NCBI RefSeq assembly: GCF_030811215.1
Contig: NZ_JAUSQM010000001.1
Location: 2,790,001-2,854,000, forward strand
Reading direction: 5' to 3'
Source of the DNA: Nocardioides massiliensis
GTDB lineage: Bacteria > Actinomycetota > Actinomycetes > Propionibacteriales > Nocardioidaceae
DNA length: 64,000 nucleotides
Shown: positions 54,546 to 63,153 of the stretch, piece by piece
How the letters are laid out: each line of letters starts with the position of its first letter
Position numbering within the stretch: the stretch's first letter is position 1
The notes under the pieces: generated by a model
What the model saw: only the letters and a program-made list of their open reading frames with translations
What the model was told of the DNA's origin: nothing
The model's database searches: none
Made by a program: the position numbers and the translations under genes

Positions 54546-54572
54546 CACTGCTCCAACAGCGAGGAACTGACC

Positions 54573-55814
54573 ATGAGTGTGACCCCTGAAGCGACCCGAC
54601 CACGAGTGTGCGCCGGTCTGGACTGGGCCAAGGACGACCACGTCGTGTGCATCCTGGACCCCGACGGCGAGGTGCTTGACCGGTTCACCGTCGAGCACAC
54701 CGCTGCCGGCCTCAAACGACTCGTACGACGTCTGTTGGCAGCTGAGGTCGTCGAGATCGGCATCGAACGCGGCGACGGGCCCGTCATCGATGCCTTGCTT
54801 GCCACCGAGCTGACCGTGCTGGTGATCAGCCCCAACCAGGTCAAGAACCTCCGCTCGCGCTACGGCTCGGCCGGCAACAAGGACGACCGGTTCGACGCCT
54901 ACGTCCTGGCAGATGTGGTCCGCACCGACCGCCGTCGCCTGACCCCGCTGACCAGATCGACCCCGGCCACCCAAGCGCTGCGCTCCAGCGTGCGTGCTCG
55001 TCGGGACCTGGTCGCGCACCGCGTCGCGGCAGCCAACCAGCTCCGCGCGCACCTGCAGGTCGTGTTCCCCGGCATCGTGGACCTGTTCGCCCACCTGGAC
55101 TCCGCGATCAGCCTGTCCTTCCTGGAACGGTTCCCCACCCAGACCAAAGCCGACTGGCTCACCGCCGACCGGCTCGCAGCATGGCTGAAGAAGCTCGCCT
55201 ACTCCGGGCGCACCGACCCTGCCGTGTTGCACCAACGGCTGCTCGCTGCGCCCCGCGGCACCACCGGTGCTGAAACCGGCCCCCATGCCGCAACCACGCT
55301 CGCGTTCGTCGCGGTCCTGCGGAGCTTGAACACCCAGATCGCCACGCTCGCGGACTCGATCGCTGAGCAACTCGACGTCCACCCCGACGCGCACGTCGTG
55401 ACCTCGCTGCCTCGCTCCGGGACCGTGCGCGCCGCGCGACTGCTCGCCGAGATCGGGGACGCCCGCGGCAGGTTCCCCACCGCCGACTCCCTGGCCTGTC
55501 TGGCCGGCGTCGCGCCCTCGACGCGGCAGTCCGGCAAGGTCAAAGCCGTCACCTTCCGGTGGGGATGCGACAAAGAACTCCGCGACGCCCTGTGTGACTT
55601 CGCCGCTGACTCCCGACACGCCAACCCGTGGGCCGCCGACCTCTACAACCGCGCCAGGGCACGCAACCACGACCACCCCCACGCCGTCCGGATCCTCGCC
55701 CGCGCCTGGGTCGACATCATCTGGCGCTGCTGGCAAGACCGGGCCACCTACGACCCTAGCCAGCACCGAGCCTTCCAACGCGTCCTCAACGAACACCACC
55801 AAATCGCCGCCTGA
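54573..55814 (+). CDS. IS110-family DEDD transposase/recombinase
   Basis: A 413-residue IS110-type recombinase. The N-terminal RuvC-like DEDD domain shows VCAGLDWAKDDH (Asp), VVEIGIERGDG (Glu) and GNKDDRFDAYVLADV (Asp pair). The C-terminal transposase_20 domain contains VVTSLPRSGTVRAARLLAEIG and FPTADSLACLAGVAPSTRQSG with the catalytic serine region. Members excise as a circle and insert at specific sites guided by a bridge RNA. It is complete, so probably active. ATG 54573 chosen to match family length. Confidence 0.94.
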   Translation: MSVTPEATRPRVCAGLDWAKDDHVVCILDPDGEVLDRFTVEHTAAGLKRLVRRLLAAEVVEIGIERGDGPVIDALLATELTVLVISPNQVKNLRSRYGSAGNKDDRFDAYVLADVVRTDRRRLTPLTRSTPATQALRSSVRARRDLVAHRVAAANQLRAHLQVVFPGIVDLFAHLDSAISLSFLERFPTQTKADWLTADRLAAWLKKLAYSGRTDPAVLHQRLLAAPRGTTGAETGPHAATTLAFVAVLRSLNTQIATLADSIAEQLDVHPDAHVVTSLPRSGTVRAARLLAEIGDARGRFPTADSLACLAGVAPSTRQSGKVKAVTFRWGCDKELRDALCDFAADSRHANPWAADLYNRARARNHDHPHAVRILARAWVDIIWRCWQDRATYDPSQHRAFQRVLNEHHQIAA

Positions 55815-55825
55815 CGGCGCGGAGG

Positions 55826-55831
55826 TTGACA
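55826..55831 (+). promoter_or_regulatory. -35 half of a circle-junction promoter in the IS right end
   Basis: TTGACA, a perfect -35 hexamer, sits 8 nt from the right core. In the circular form it would be placed 18 nt from TACCTT (54333-54338) in the left end, creating a promoter that fires into the candidate bridge RNA. In the integrated form the two halves are ~1.5 kb apart. Confidence 0.5.
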
Positions 55832-55840
55832 CAGGGCAAC

Positions 55841-56821
55841 TCACGCGTCCTCCCCCACGGCGGCGCCCAGACGTGCCACCACGCGCGCGCGCAAGGGCTC
55901 GGGCGAGCGGAGTACCGCCGCGGTGCCGTAGGACAGCACCTCGTCGACCAGGGCGTCCTCGCGGGCGAACGGGACCCGCAGCTCGTCCCAGTCGCCGGGC
56001 GGGGTGGGCGTGGTGGCGGGTGCAGCCGCGGTGGCGCGGGCGCGGAGCCCGAGACCAGCGCCGGGCCGCACCAGCACCACCGCCTCGCCCACCGGCTCGG
56101 CGGGCGCCAGCGAGCGCGTCAGTGCGCGCAGGTCCAGGTCGGCCGGCACGGTGTAGCTGTCAGCAGGTCCGGCGGGGCGGACCGCGCCCTCGATCCGCGA
56201 CAGCCGGAAGACGCGGGTGTCGTCGCGGTCGACGTCGTGCCCGACGGCGTACCACCGCCCCTGCGACGACACCAGCCCCCAGGGCTGGACCGTGCGCTCA
56301 GTGGCCTCGGTGGCCCCCGGGCGGCGGTAGCCGAAACGCACCGGCGTACGGCGTTGGGTCGCGTCCCACAGGTCGGTGAACGACGGCTCGGCGGCGTCCA
56401 GCCGCGGCTGGGCGATGTCGAGCGCTGCACGGTCCACGCTCACCCCGGCGGCCGTGAGCTTGCGCAGCGCATCGGTGGTGCGCGAGGCGAGCCCGGCGTG
56501 CTGCCAGACGCGCGCGGCCAGGCCCACGACGGCAGCCTCCTGCGCGGTGAGCTCGATGTCGGGCAGCGCGAAGGCGTCCGGGCGCACCCGGTAGCCGGCA
56601 GCGTCGTCGAAATACGCCTCGTGGGAGCCGATCTCGATCGGTACGCCGAGTGCCCGCAGCTCGTCCTTGTCGCGCTCGAACTTCTTCTCGAACGCGGCAT
56701 CGTCGAGGCCGCGGTAACCCTCGATCACCGACCGCAGACGGTCCTTGGTGACGTAGGTCCGGGAGACGAGCAGGGTGATGAGCAGGTTGAGCAGGCGCTC
56801 GGTCTTCTCGTCACTGGCCAT
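55841..56821 (-). CDS. pafB: WYL-domain transcriptional regulator PafB
   Basis: A 326-residue regulator: SDEKTERLLNLLITLLVSRTYV and FERDKDELRALGVPIE form the N-terminal winged HTH, followed by a WYL domain (VRFGYRRPGATE, WYAVGHDVDRDDTRVFRLSRIEG split across it). Partner of PafC in DNA-damage gene activation. Its TGA is formed by the CTCAC repeat at the right end of the IS110 element, so the coding sequence is intact. Confidence 0.93.
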   Translation of the reverse strand: MASDEKTERLLNLLITLLVSRTYVTKDRLRSVIEGYRGLDDAAFEKKFERDKDELRALGVPIEIGSHEAYFDDAAGYRVRPDAFALPDIELTAQEAAVVGLAARVWQHAGLASRTTDALRKLTAAGVSVDRAALDIAQPRLDAAEPSFTDLWDATQRRTPVRFGYRRPGATEATERTVQPWGLVSSQGRWYAVGHDVDRDDTRVFRLSRIEGAVRPAGPADSYTVPADLDLRALTRSLAPAEPVGEAVVLVRPGAGLGLRARATAAAPATTPTPPGDWDELRVPFAREDALVDEVLSYGTAAVLRSPEPLRARVVARLGAAVGEDA

Positions 56822-56872
56822 GAGGGTGAGTCTGCCGCACTCTTCCCGTCCCCGGCTCCGCGTGGGCGGAGG

Positions 56873-57838
56873 TCAGCTCACGCCGAGGACGTCGATGACG
56901 AAGACCAGGGTGGAGTTGGGCGGAATGCCCGAGCCCGGGCGCTCCTGGTCGCCGTACGCCATCTCCGGCGGGGCGATGATCATGACGCGGCTGCCCCGCT
57001 TGGTGCCGACCAGGCCCTCGTCCCAGGCCCGGATCAGGCCGCTGACGCCGAGACCGAACGGGGTCGGCTCACCGCGCGAGTAGCTCTCGTCGAAGACCTG
57101 CTCCCGGCCCCAGACCTGGCCCAGGTAGTTGAACGACACCACCGAGTCGTCGCGGGCCTCGGGCCCCTCCCCCTCGATGAGAGTGATGACCTGGAACTCC
57201 TCGGGCGCGGCCTTGGGCAGACCACTGAAGTCGATGCCGGTGACCTGGCCGTCGCCGTCCTCGACGACCGTCGGTGTGTCGGCGGGCGGGTCCACAGCCT
57301 CGCCGTCGGGTCCGTCGAGGACCTCCTCGGGCGGGCCGGAGATCGCGTCGACCACGGCGATCACGTCGTCGTCGGGCTCGATCCCGAACTGCGTGTTGCC
57401 CTGCTCGCCGTACAGGTCGCCGGGCTGCATCCCGAAGACGTAGCGGCTGCCGGACGCCGCGCCCTCCATCGTCTCGACGATGGTCTTGAACAGGTTGGCC
57501 TCGTCGAAGGCCTGGAGGTAGAGCGGCTGCTCCTGGTCGTAGGTGCTGATCGCCACGTCACCCGTGCGCACGTTGACCATCGTGATGTGGATCAACGCGG
57601 GCTTGCCGGCGACGAGGGGGACGCCGTCACCCTCGGTGTGCTCGGTGCCGACGGTCTCCTCGAGGGCGAAGTCCTCGGGCACCGTGACATCGGGCTTCTG
57701 CCCGACCTCGCCGGTGACCTCGACGTCCGACAGCGCGGCCGACTCGACCCCGTTCTCGTCGTCGCTGCCGCACGCGGCGGTGACGAGCACCAGGGCGGCG
57801 GCTGCGGTCAGGGCGGTGAAACGGCGCAAGCGCGACAC
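56873..57838 (-). CDS. Lipoprotein with FKBP-type peptidyl-prolyl isomerase domain
   Basis: A 321-residue protein. A signal peptide ends in a lipobox-like VTAAC, with lipidated C23. The C-terminal ~110 residues are an FKBP domain (GEGPEARDDSVVSFNYLGQV, then VFDESYSRGEPTPFGLG, IRAWDEGLVGTKRGSRVMI and PPEMAYGDQ). The N-terminal half seems to be a degenerate second FKBP-like domain. It would be anchored outside the membrane and help fold exported proteins. Lies between pafA and pafB. Confidence 0.9.
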   Translation of the reverse strand: MSRLRRFTALTAAAALVLVTAACGSDDENGVESAALSDVEVTGEVGQKPDVTVPEDFALEETVGTEHTEGDGVPLVAGKPALIHITMVNVRTGDVAISTYDQEQPLYLQAFDEANLFKTIVETMEGAASGSRYVFGMQPGDLYGEQGNTQFGIEPDDDVIAVVDAISGPPEEVLDGPDGEAVDPPADTPTVVEDGDGQVTGIDFSGLPKAAPEEFQVITLIEGEGPEARDDSVVSFNYLGQVWGREQVFDESYSRGEPTPFGLGVSGLIRAWDEGLVGTKRGSRVMIIAPPEMAYGDQERPGSGIPPNSTLVFVIDVLGVS

Positions 57839-57913
57839 AGAGGGGCTCCCTCGTTGGAATACTGCGGACCGCCGGTCAGGCTACCGGCCGGTCCCAGCCG
57901 CGCTCGAACCGGT

Positions 57914-59275
57914 TCACATTCCCTCGATGAGCTTGTGGACCCGTTCGTCGTGGGAGCGGAACGGGTCCTTGCACAGCACCGTGCGTTGGGCCTGGTCGTT
58001 GAGCTTGAGGTGGACCCAGTCGACGGTGAAGTCGCGCCGCCGCTCCTGGGCACGCTTGATGAACTCGCCCCGTAGCCGGGCGCGGGTGGTCTGCGGCGGC
58101 ACGGACTTGGCCTCGAAGACCCGCAGGTCGTCGGTCACCCGCGCGACCGCACCGCGCCGCTCGAGCAGGTAGTAGAGGCCGCGGTCGCGGCGGATGTCGT
58201 GGTAGGCGAGGTCGAGCTGGGCGATCCGGGGGTGCCCCAGCGGCAGGCCGTGCTGGGCGCGATAACGGTCGAGCAGCCGCAGCTTGATCACCCAGTCGAT
58301 CTCCCGCTCGACCAGCGACAGGTCGTCGGACTCCACGGCCTTCAGCGTCCGCTCCCACAGGTCGAGCGTTCGCTCGATGACCGGGGTGTGGAGCTCGCGA
58401 CGCTGGACGAAGTCGTGGGCGCGGCTGAAGTACTCGTGCTGGATGTCGAGCGCTGAGGCCTCGCGGCCGTTGGCCAGGCGCACCTTGCGGCGACCGGTGA
58501 GGTCGTTGGAGATCTCGCGGATCGCGCGGATCGGGTTCTCCATCGTGAGGTCGCGCATCACCACGCCCTCCTCGATCATCCGGAGCACGAGGTCGCAGGA
58601 GGCCACCTTCAACAGCGCGGTGGTCTCGCTCATGTTGGAGTCGCCGACGATCACGTGGAGTCGGCGGTAGCGCTCGGCGTCCGCGTGCGGCTCGTCGCGC
58701 GTGTTGATGATCGGCCGGGAGCGGGTGGTGGCGCTGGAGACGCCCTCCCAGATGTGCTCGGCGCGCTGGCTGACGGAGTACGACGCTCCGCGCGGGGTCT
58801 GGTTGACCTTGCCCGCGCCCACCATGATCTGGCGGGTGACCAGGAACGGGATGAGGACGTCGGCGAGCTTGGAGAACTCCCCCTGGCGCCCGACGAGGTA
58901 GTTCTCATGGCAGCCGTAGGAGTTGCCGGCCGAGTCGGTGTTGTTCTTGAACAGGTAGATGTCGCCCGCGATGCCCTCGTCGTGCAGCCGCTCCTCGGCG
59001 TCGACCAGCAGACCCTCGAGGACCCGCTCCCCCGCCTTGTCGTGCGTGATGAGCTCGACGACATCGTCACACTCGGGGGTGGCGTACTCCGGGTGACTGC
59101 CGACGTCGAGATAGAGCCGCGCACCGTTGCGCAGGAAGACGTTGCTGCTGCGTCCCCACGAGACGACCTTGCGGAACAGGTAGCGCGCGACCTCGTCCGG
59201 GCTGAGCCGGCGCTGACCGCGGAACGTGCACGTGACGCCGTACTCGTTCTCGATCCCGAAGATCCGCCGGTCCAT
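57914..59275 (-). CDS. pafA: Pup-protein ligase
   Basis: A 453-residue carboxylate-amine ligase. Active-site positions known from mycobacterial PafA are present: E9 (GIENEYG) and D57 ([15 protein letters not shown]). The ATP-binding [12 protein letters not shown] and the [18 protein letters not shown] blocks follow. It attaches the C-terminal Glu of Pup to lysines of target proteins for proteasomal degradation. Confidence 0.97.
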   Translation of the reverse strand: MDRRIFGIENEYGVTCTFRGQRRLSPDEVARYLFRKVVSWGRSSNVFLRNGARLYLDVGSHPEYATPECDDVVELITHDKAGERVLEGLLVDAEERLHDEGIAGDIYLFKNNTDSAGNSYGCHENYLVGRQGEFSKLADVLIPFLVTRQIMVGAGKVNQTPRGASYSVSQRAEHIWEGVSSATTRSRPIINTRDEPHADAERYRRLHVIVGDSNMSETTALLKVASCDLVLRMIEEGVVMRDLTMENPIRAIREISNDLTGRRKVRLANGREASALDIQHEYFSRAHDFVQRRELHTPVIERTLDLWERTLKAVESDDLSLVEREIDWVIKLRLLDRYRAQHGLPLGHPRIAQLDLAYHDIRRDRGLYYLLERRGAVARVTDDLRVFEAKSVPPQTTRARLRGEFIKRAQERRRDFTVDWVHLKLNDQAQRTVLCKDPFRSHDERVHKLIEGM

Positions 59276-59308
59276 GGATCGAGCCTAGTGGAGCGGGTGC
59301 AACCTGGC

Positions 59309-59860
59309 TCACAACAAGCCGGCGTGGTCCAGCGCAAGATAGACGAGCTCGGTGCCCGTCATCAGCCCGGCGCGAGCCTCGGCCCTGACCTGCGCGGGCG
59401 TGCACAGCACGACCTCGCAGTCCTCGTAGGGGTCGAGCTCCTGGGGGTGGGTGAGCCGGGCGCCGCGAGCGATCGCGACGTACGACGGGTTGAGGTCCAC
59501 CGGCCCGCGCACCGACGCGACGATGTCGCACGACGCGACGGTGTAGCCGGTCTCCTCCCGCAGCTCGCGCTCGGCGGCGACGACGGGATCCTCGCCGGGG
59601 TCGACCAGTCCACCGGGCAGGCACATGGCCACGCGGTCGGGACCGGGGCGGAACTGGCGCACCATCACCAGCTGCTCGTCGTCGGTGAGCGCGAGGACGC
59701 CGACGACGGCAGCGAGCCCGTCCATCTCCCACATGACCTCGGTGCCGTCGGGCAGCCGGTAGTCGCGCGCATAGACGCTCTGGAAGCCGACATGCAACGG
59801 TCGGTCCGGACCGACGGCGGTCCAGCGACGCTCGGCGTCGCTCCCCCAGCGGCTCGTCAC
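59309..59860 (-). CDS. NUDIX hydrolase
   Basis: A 183-residue NUDIX protein with a complete box ([10 protein letters not shown] followed by [12 protein letters not shown]). The layout resembles ADP-ribose pyrophosphatase-type members, but the substrate is not assigned. GTG 59860 overlaps the prcA stop, so it is translationally coupled to the proteasome genes and lies between prcA and pafA. Confidence 0.9.
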   Translation of the reverse strand: MTSRWGSDAERRWTAVGPDRPLHVGFQSVYARDYRLPDGTEVMWEMDGLAAVVGVLALTDDEQLVMVRQFRPGPDRVAMCLPGGLVDPGEDPVVAAERELREETGYTVASCDIVASVRGPVDLNPSYVAIARGARLTHPQELDPYEDCEVVLCTPAQVRAEARAGLMTGTELVYLALDHAGLL

Positions 59861-60558
59861 GCCCGATCGCCGAGCAGCGACTCCAGGGTCGAGGGCAGCA
59901 TCCGCTTGAACTTGCGCTTCTGGGTGCGGCTGCGGTCGAGCACCGCGACCTCGAGGTCGGTCAGCGGGATCGTGCGCGGCGCCTCGTCGTCGTGGCCGAG
60001 CGCGTCGACACCGAGTCGGACGGCGTCCGCGAGACTCATCTGCTCGCGGTAGTGCTCGGTGAGGTAGCTGTCGACCTTGTCGTGGGTGCCGCCCATGACC
60101 GCGAAACGGTGCTCGTCGTAGACCTGACCGTCGTAGGTGAGCCGGTAGATCTGGTCCTCCGCCGCGCTCTCGCCGATCTCGGCGACGAAGATCTCCACCT
60201 CGTAGGGCTTCTCCCCACCGCTGGAGAAGATGGTGCCGAGCGTCTGGGCGTAGGCGTTGGCCAGGCTGCGCCCGGTGACGTCGCGCCGGTCGTAGGCGTA
60301 GCCGCGCATGTCAGCCAGCCGCACGCCCGCGATGCGGAGGTTCTCGAACTCGTTGTAGCGACCGACCGCGGCGAAGGCGAGACGGTCGTAGATCTCGCTG
60401 ATCTTGTGCAGGGCCTGAGAGGGGTTCTCGGACACGAACACCACGCCGTCGGCGTACTGCACGGCGACGACCGACCGGCCGCGGGCGATGCCCTTGCGGG
60501 CGAAGTCGGCCCGGTCCTTCATCAGCTGCTCGGGCGAGACGTAGAACGGCATGCTCAT
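59857..60558 (-). CDS. prcA: 20S proteasome alpha subunit
   Basis: A 233-residue alpha-type subunit: [22 protein letters not shown] at the N-terminus (the gate region), [20 protein letters not shown] and [20 protein letters not shown]. It forms the outer rings and docks the ARC/Mpa ATPase. ATG 60558 is preferred because GAGGAG lies 6 nt upstream. ATG 60552 is in frame. Confidence 0.97.
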   Translation of the reverse strand: MSMPFYVSPEQLMKDRADFARKGIARGRSVVAVQYADGVVFVSENPSQALHKISEIYDRLAFAAVGRYNEFENLRIAGVRLADMRGYAYDRRDVTGRSLANAYAQTLGTIFSSGGEKPYEVEIFVAEIGESAAEDQIYRLTYDGQVYDEHRFAVMGGTHDKVDSYLTEHYREQMSLADAVRLGVDALGHDDEAPRTIPLTDLEVAVLDRSRTQKRKFKRMLPSTLESLLGDRA

Positions 60559-60568
60559 CGCAGGCTCC

Positions 60569-61396
60569 TCACAGCAGCCCGGCGGCGGGGCCGTCGGGGC
60601 GGGTCATCCGGGCCGCGATGACCCGGTCGGCGACGTCGGCGACCTCGGCGTCGGGGACCCGGCGATGGCCGTCGGCGCTGACCACGCTGACCACGGGGAA
60701 GATCCGCCGCGCGATGTCGGGACCGCCCGTGGCGGAGTCGTCGTCCGCGGCGTCGTAGAGCGCCTGCACGGCCGCGATCACGGCGTCGGCCTCGCTCAGG
60801 TCCTCGCGGTAGAGCTTCTTCAGCGCACCGCGGGCGAACAGCGAGCCCGAGCCGACGGCGTGGAAGGCCGTCTCCTCGTAGCGCCCGCCGGTCACGTCGT
60901 AGGAGAAGATCCGCCCGTGCTGGGCGCGGATGTCGTAGCCGGCGAAGAGGGGCACGACGGCCAGGCCCTGCATCGCCATCGGCAGGTTGCCCCGGATCAG
61001 GGCCGCGAGCCGGTTGGCCTTGCCGTCGAGGGACAGCGTCGTGCCCTCGATCTTCTCGTAGTGCTCGAGCTCGGTCTGGAACAGCCGCACCAGCTCGACG
61101 GCGAGCCCGGCGCTCCCGGCGATGCCGACCACGCTGAACTCGTCGGCGGGGAAGACCTTCTCGATGTCCCGCTGGGCGATGACGTTGCCCATCGTCGCCC
61201 GGCGATCACCGGCCATCACGACACCACCGGTGAAGGTGGCGGCGACGATGGTCGTGGCGTGCGGCGACAGGGACGCCGCGTCGCCGGCGGGCAGCCGGCG
61301 CGCGGGCAGCAGGTCGGGTGCGGCGCGGTCGAGGAACTCGGCGAACGACGACGACCCCGGCGTCAGGTAGGCAGGGTCGAGGCGGGGTGCGGTCAC
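60569..61396 (-). CDS. prcB: 20S proteasome beta subunit
   Basis: A 275-residue proteolytic subunit made as a precursor. The propeptide of ~47 residues is followed by Thr48 ([14 protein letters not shown]), which becomes the N-terminal nucleophile after processing. GDRRATMGN and [16 protein letters not shown] are typical beta-subunit blocks. GTG 61396 overlaps the pup stop. The open frame continues far upstream, but that region is antisense-frame read-through of dop. Confidence 0.96.
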   Translation of the reverse strand: MTAPRLDPAYLTPGSSSFAEFLDRAAPDLLPARRLPAGDAASLSPHATTIVAATFTGGVVMAGDRRATMGNVIAQRDIEKVFPADEFSVVGIAGSAGLAVELVRLFQTELEHYEKIEGTTLSLDGKANRLAALIRGNLPMAMQGLAVVPLFAGYDIRAQHGRIFSYDVTGGRYEETAFHAVGSGSLFARGALKKLYREDLSEADAVIAAVQALYDAADDDSATGGPDIARRIFPVVSVVSADGHRRVPDAEVADVADRVIAARMTRPDGPAAGLL

Positions 61397-61593
61397 TGGC
61401 CGCCCTTCTGGATGAAGGACTTCACGAAGTCCTCGGCGTTGGTCTCGAGGACGTCGTCGATCTCGTCGAGGATCGCGTCGATGTCCTCGTCGAGCTGGTC
61501 CTTGCGCTCCGCGACCGACTCGGACGGGGCGGTGTCCTCCGTGACCTCCTCGGCCTCGGTGGACCGGCGCGGCTGCTTGTGCTCCTGGGCCAT
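61393..61593 (-). CDS. pup: Prokaryotic ubiquitin-like protein Pup
   Basis: A 66-residue disordered, acidic protein with the conserved C-terminal half ([28 protein letters not shown] spans it) and a terminal Gly-Gly-Gln. The Gln must be deamidated to Glu by Dop before PafA ligates it to substrates. Lies between dop and prcB with a GTGA overlap to prcB. Confidence 0.98.
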   Translation of the reverse strand: MAQEHKQPRRSTEAEEVTEDTAPSESVAERKDQLDEDIDAILDEIDDVLETNAEDFVKSFIQKGGQ

Positions 61594-61638
61594 CGCGATC
61601 TCCTTCGTCAGTGCCTCTCCCCCGCTGCAGTTCCGACC

Positions 61639-63153
61639 CTACTGGTCGGAGGTCAGCGCGTGGACGAGGTCCTCGGCCGTGGCGCAGCGGTCGATCAGGT
61701 CGCCGACGTGCGCCCGGGTCCCGCGCAGGGGGTCGATGGTCGGGACCCGCTGCAGCGACGGGCGTCCGGGCAGGTCGAAGATCACTGAGTCCCACGAGGC
61801 CGCCGCGATGCGGTCGGCGTACTTCTCCAGGCAGCGACCGCGGAAGTAGGCCCGGGTGTCCTCCGGGGGCTCGCCCACCGCGCGGTCGACCTCGGCGTCG
61901 CCGAGCAGTCGCTCGATGCGCCCCAGCCGCACGAGGCGGTGATAGAGACCCTTCTCGAGCCGGTTGTCGGCGTACTGCAGGTCGATCAGGTGCAGCTTCG
62001 CATCGTCCCAGTCCAGTCCGTCGCGCTCGCGGTAGGACTCCAGCAGGCGCAGCTTCGCGACCCAGTCGAGCTCGGAGGCGCAGGAGTGGACGTCGGTCTC
62101 GAGCCGGGTCAGCACCGACTCCCAGCGCGTCAACACGTCGCGGGTCTGCGCGTCGGCGTCGGTGCCGTAGCGGTCCTCGACGTACTTGCGGGCGAGGTCG
62201 AGGTACTCCATCTGCAGCTGGACGGCGGTGAGCTTCCGGCCGTCGCGGAGTCGGACGAGGGTCTTCAGCGTGGGGTCGTGGGAGACCGCACGGAGCGCCG
62301 CGACCGGGCCGTCGATCGTCAGGTCGCGGGTGATGAACTGGTCCTCGATCATCGCCAGGACGAGCGAGGTCGTGCCGACCTTGAGGTACGTCGACACCTC
62401 CGCGAGGTTGGCGTCGCCGATGATCACGTGCAGCCGGCGGTAGCGCTCGGGGTCGGCGTGCGGCTCGTCGCGTGTGTTGATGATCGGGCGCTTGAGCGTG
62501 GTCTCGAGTCCGACCTCGACCTCGAAGTAGTCGGCGCGCTGGCTGACCTGGAAGCCCTGCCCCTTGCCGTCCTGGCCGATCCCGACCCGGCCCGCACCAC
62601 ACACCACCTGCCGGCTGACGAAGAACGGCGTGAGGTGGGTGACGATGTCGGCGAACGGCGTCGACCGCCGCATGAGGTAGTTCTCGTGAGCGCCGTAGCT
62701 GGCGCCCTTGTTGTCGACGTTGTTCTTGTAGAGCGCGATCGGGGTGGCCCCCGGCGTCGCTGCCGCCAGCTCCGCGGCCCGCCGCATGACGTGCTCGCCG
62801 GCCTTGTCCCACAGCACGACGTCGCGCGGCGTGGTGACCTCCGGTGTGGAGTACTCCGGGTGGGCGTGGTCGACGTACAACCGCGCCCCGTTGCCCAAGA
62901 TGACGTTGGCCAGCCCGAGGTCCTCGTCGGTGAGCTGCGAGGGGTCGGCGGCGTCGCGGGACAGGTCGAACCCCCGCGCGTCGCGCAGCGGCGACTCCTC
63001 CTCGAAGTCCCAGCGCGCCCGCCGGGCCTGCGCGGTGGCGCTCGCGTAGGCGTTGACGATCTGCGACGAGGCGACCATCGGGTTGGCCTGGGGCTGGTTC
63101 TGCACCGAGATGCCGTACTCGACCTCGGTGCCCATGACGCGGCGTACGGTCAT
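61639..63153 (-). CDS. dop: Deamidase/depupylase of Pup
   Basis: A 504-residue PafA paralogue. Active-site positions are E10 (GTEVEYG) and D95 ([14 protein letters not shown]), the proposed nucleophile. [10 protein letters not shown] and [18 protein letters not shown] resemble PafA. The N-terminal ~40-residue insertion typical of Dop (the Dop loop, about residues 40-75) is present, separating it from PafA. It converts Pup-Gln to Pup-Glu and removes Pup from conjugates. Confidence 0.97.
   Translation of the reverse strand: MTVRRVMGTEVEYGISVQNQPQANPMVASSQIVNAYASATAQARRARWDFEEESPLRDARGFDLSRDAADPSQLTDEDLGLANVILGNGARLYVDHAHPEYSTPEVTTPRDVVLWDKAGEHVMRRAAELAAATPGATPIALYKNNVDNKGASYGAHENYLMRRSTPFADIVTHLTPFFVSRQVVCGAGRVGIGQDGKGQGFQVSQRADYFEVEVGLETTLKRPIINTRDEPHADPERYRRLHVIIGDANLAEVSTYLKVGTTSLVLAMIEDQFITRDLTIDGPVAALRAVSHDPTLKTLVRLRDGRKLTAVQLQMEYLDLARKYVEDRYGTDADAQTRDVLTRWESVLTRLETDVHSCASELDWVAKLRLLESYRERDGLDWDDAKLHLIDLQYADNRLEKGLYHRLVRLGRIERLLGDAEVDRAVGEPPEDTRAYFRGRCLEKYADRIAAASWDSVIFDLPGRPSLQRVPTIDPLRGTRAHVGDLIDRCATAEDLVHALTSDQ

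Larger units (their letters stand above)
54323..55841 (+). mobile_element. IS110-family insertion sequence between pafC and pafB
   Basis: About 1517 bp, bounded by CTCAC at 54323-54327 and 55840-55844, of which CT is the expected IS110-type core dinucleotide. It has a long non-coding left end (245 nt), one transposase gene, a short right end (26 nt) and no obvious terminal inverted repeats, all typical of the family. Removing one copy of the repeat restores a GTGA overlap between pafB stop and pafC start, so the empty site can be reconstructed exactly. Confidence 0.85.

Noticed and set aside
54324-55845. Long target-site duplication or terminal inverted repeats of the IS element
   Set aside because: Only the 5-bp CTCAC is shared at the two ends, and the start of the element and its end do not form an inverted repeat. 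That fits IS110 rather than DDE transposons.
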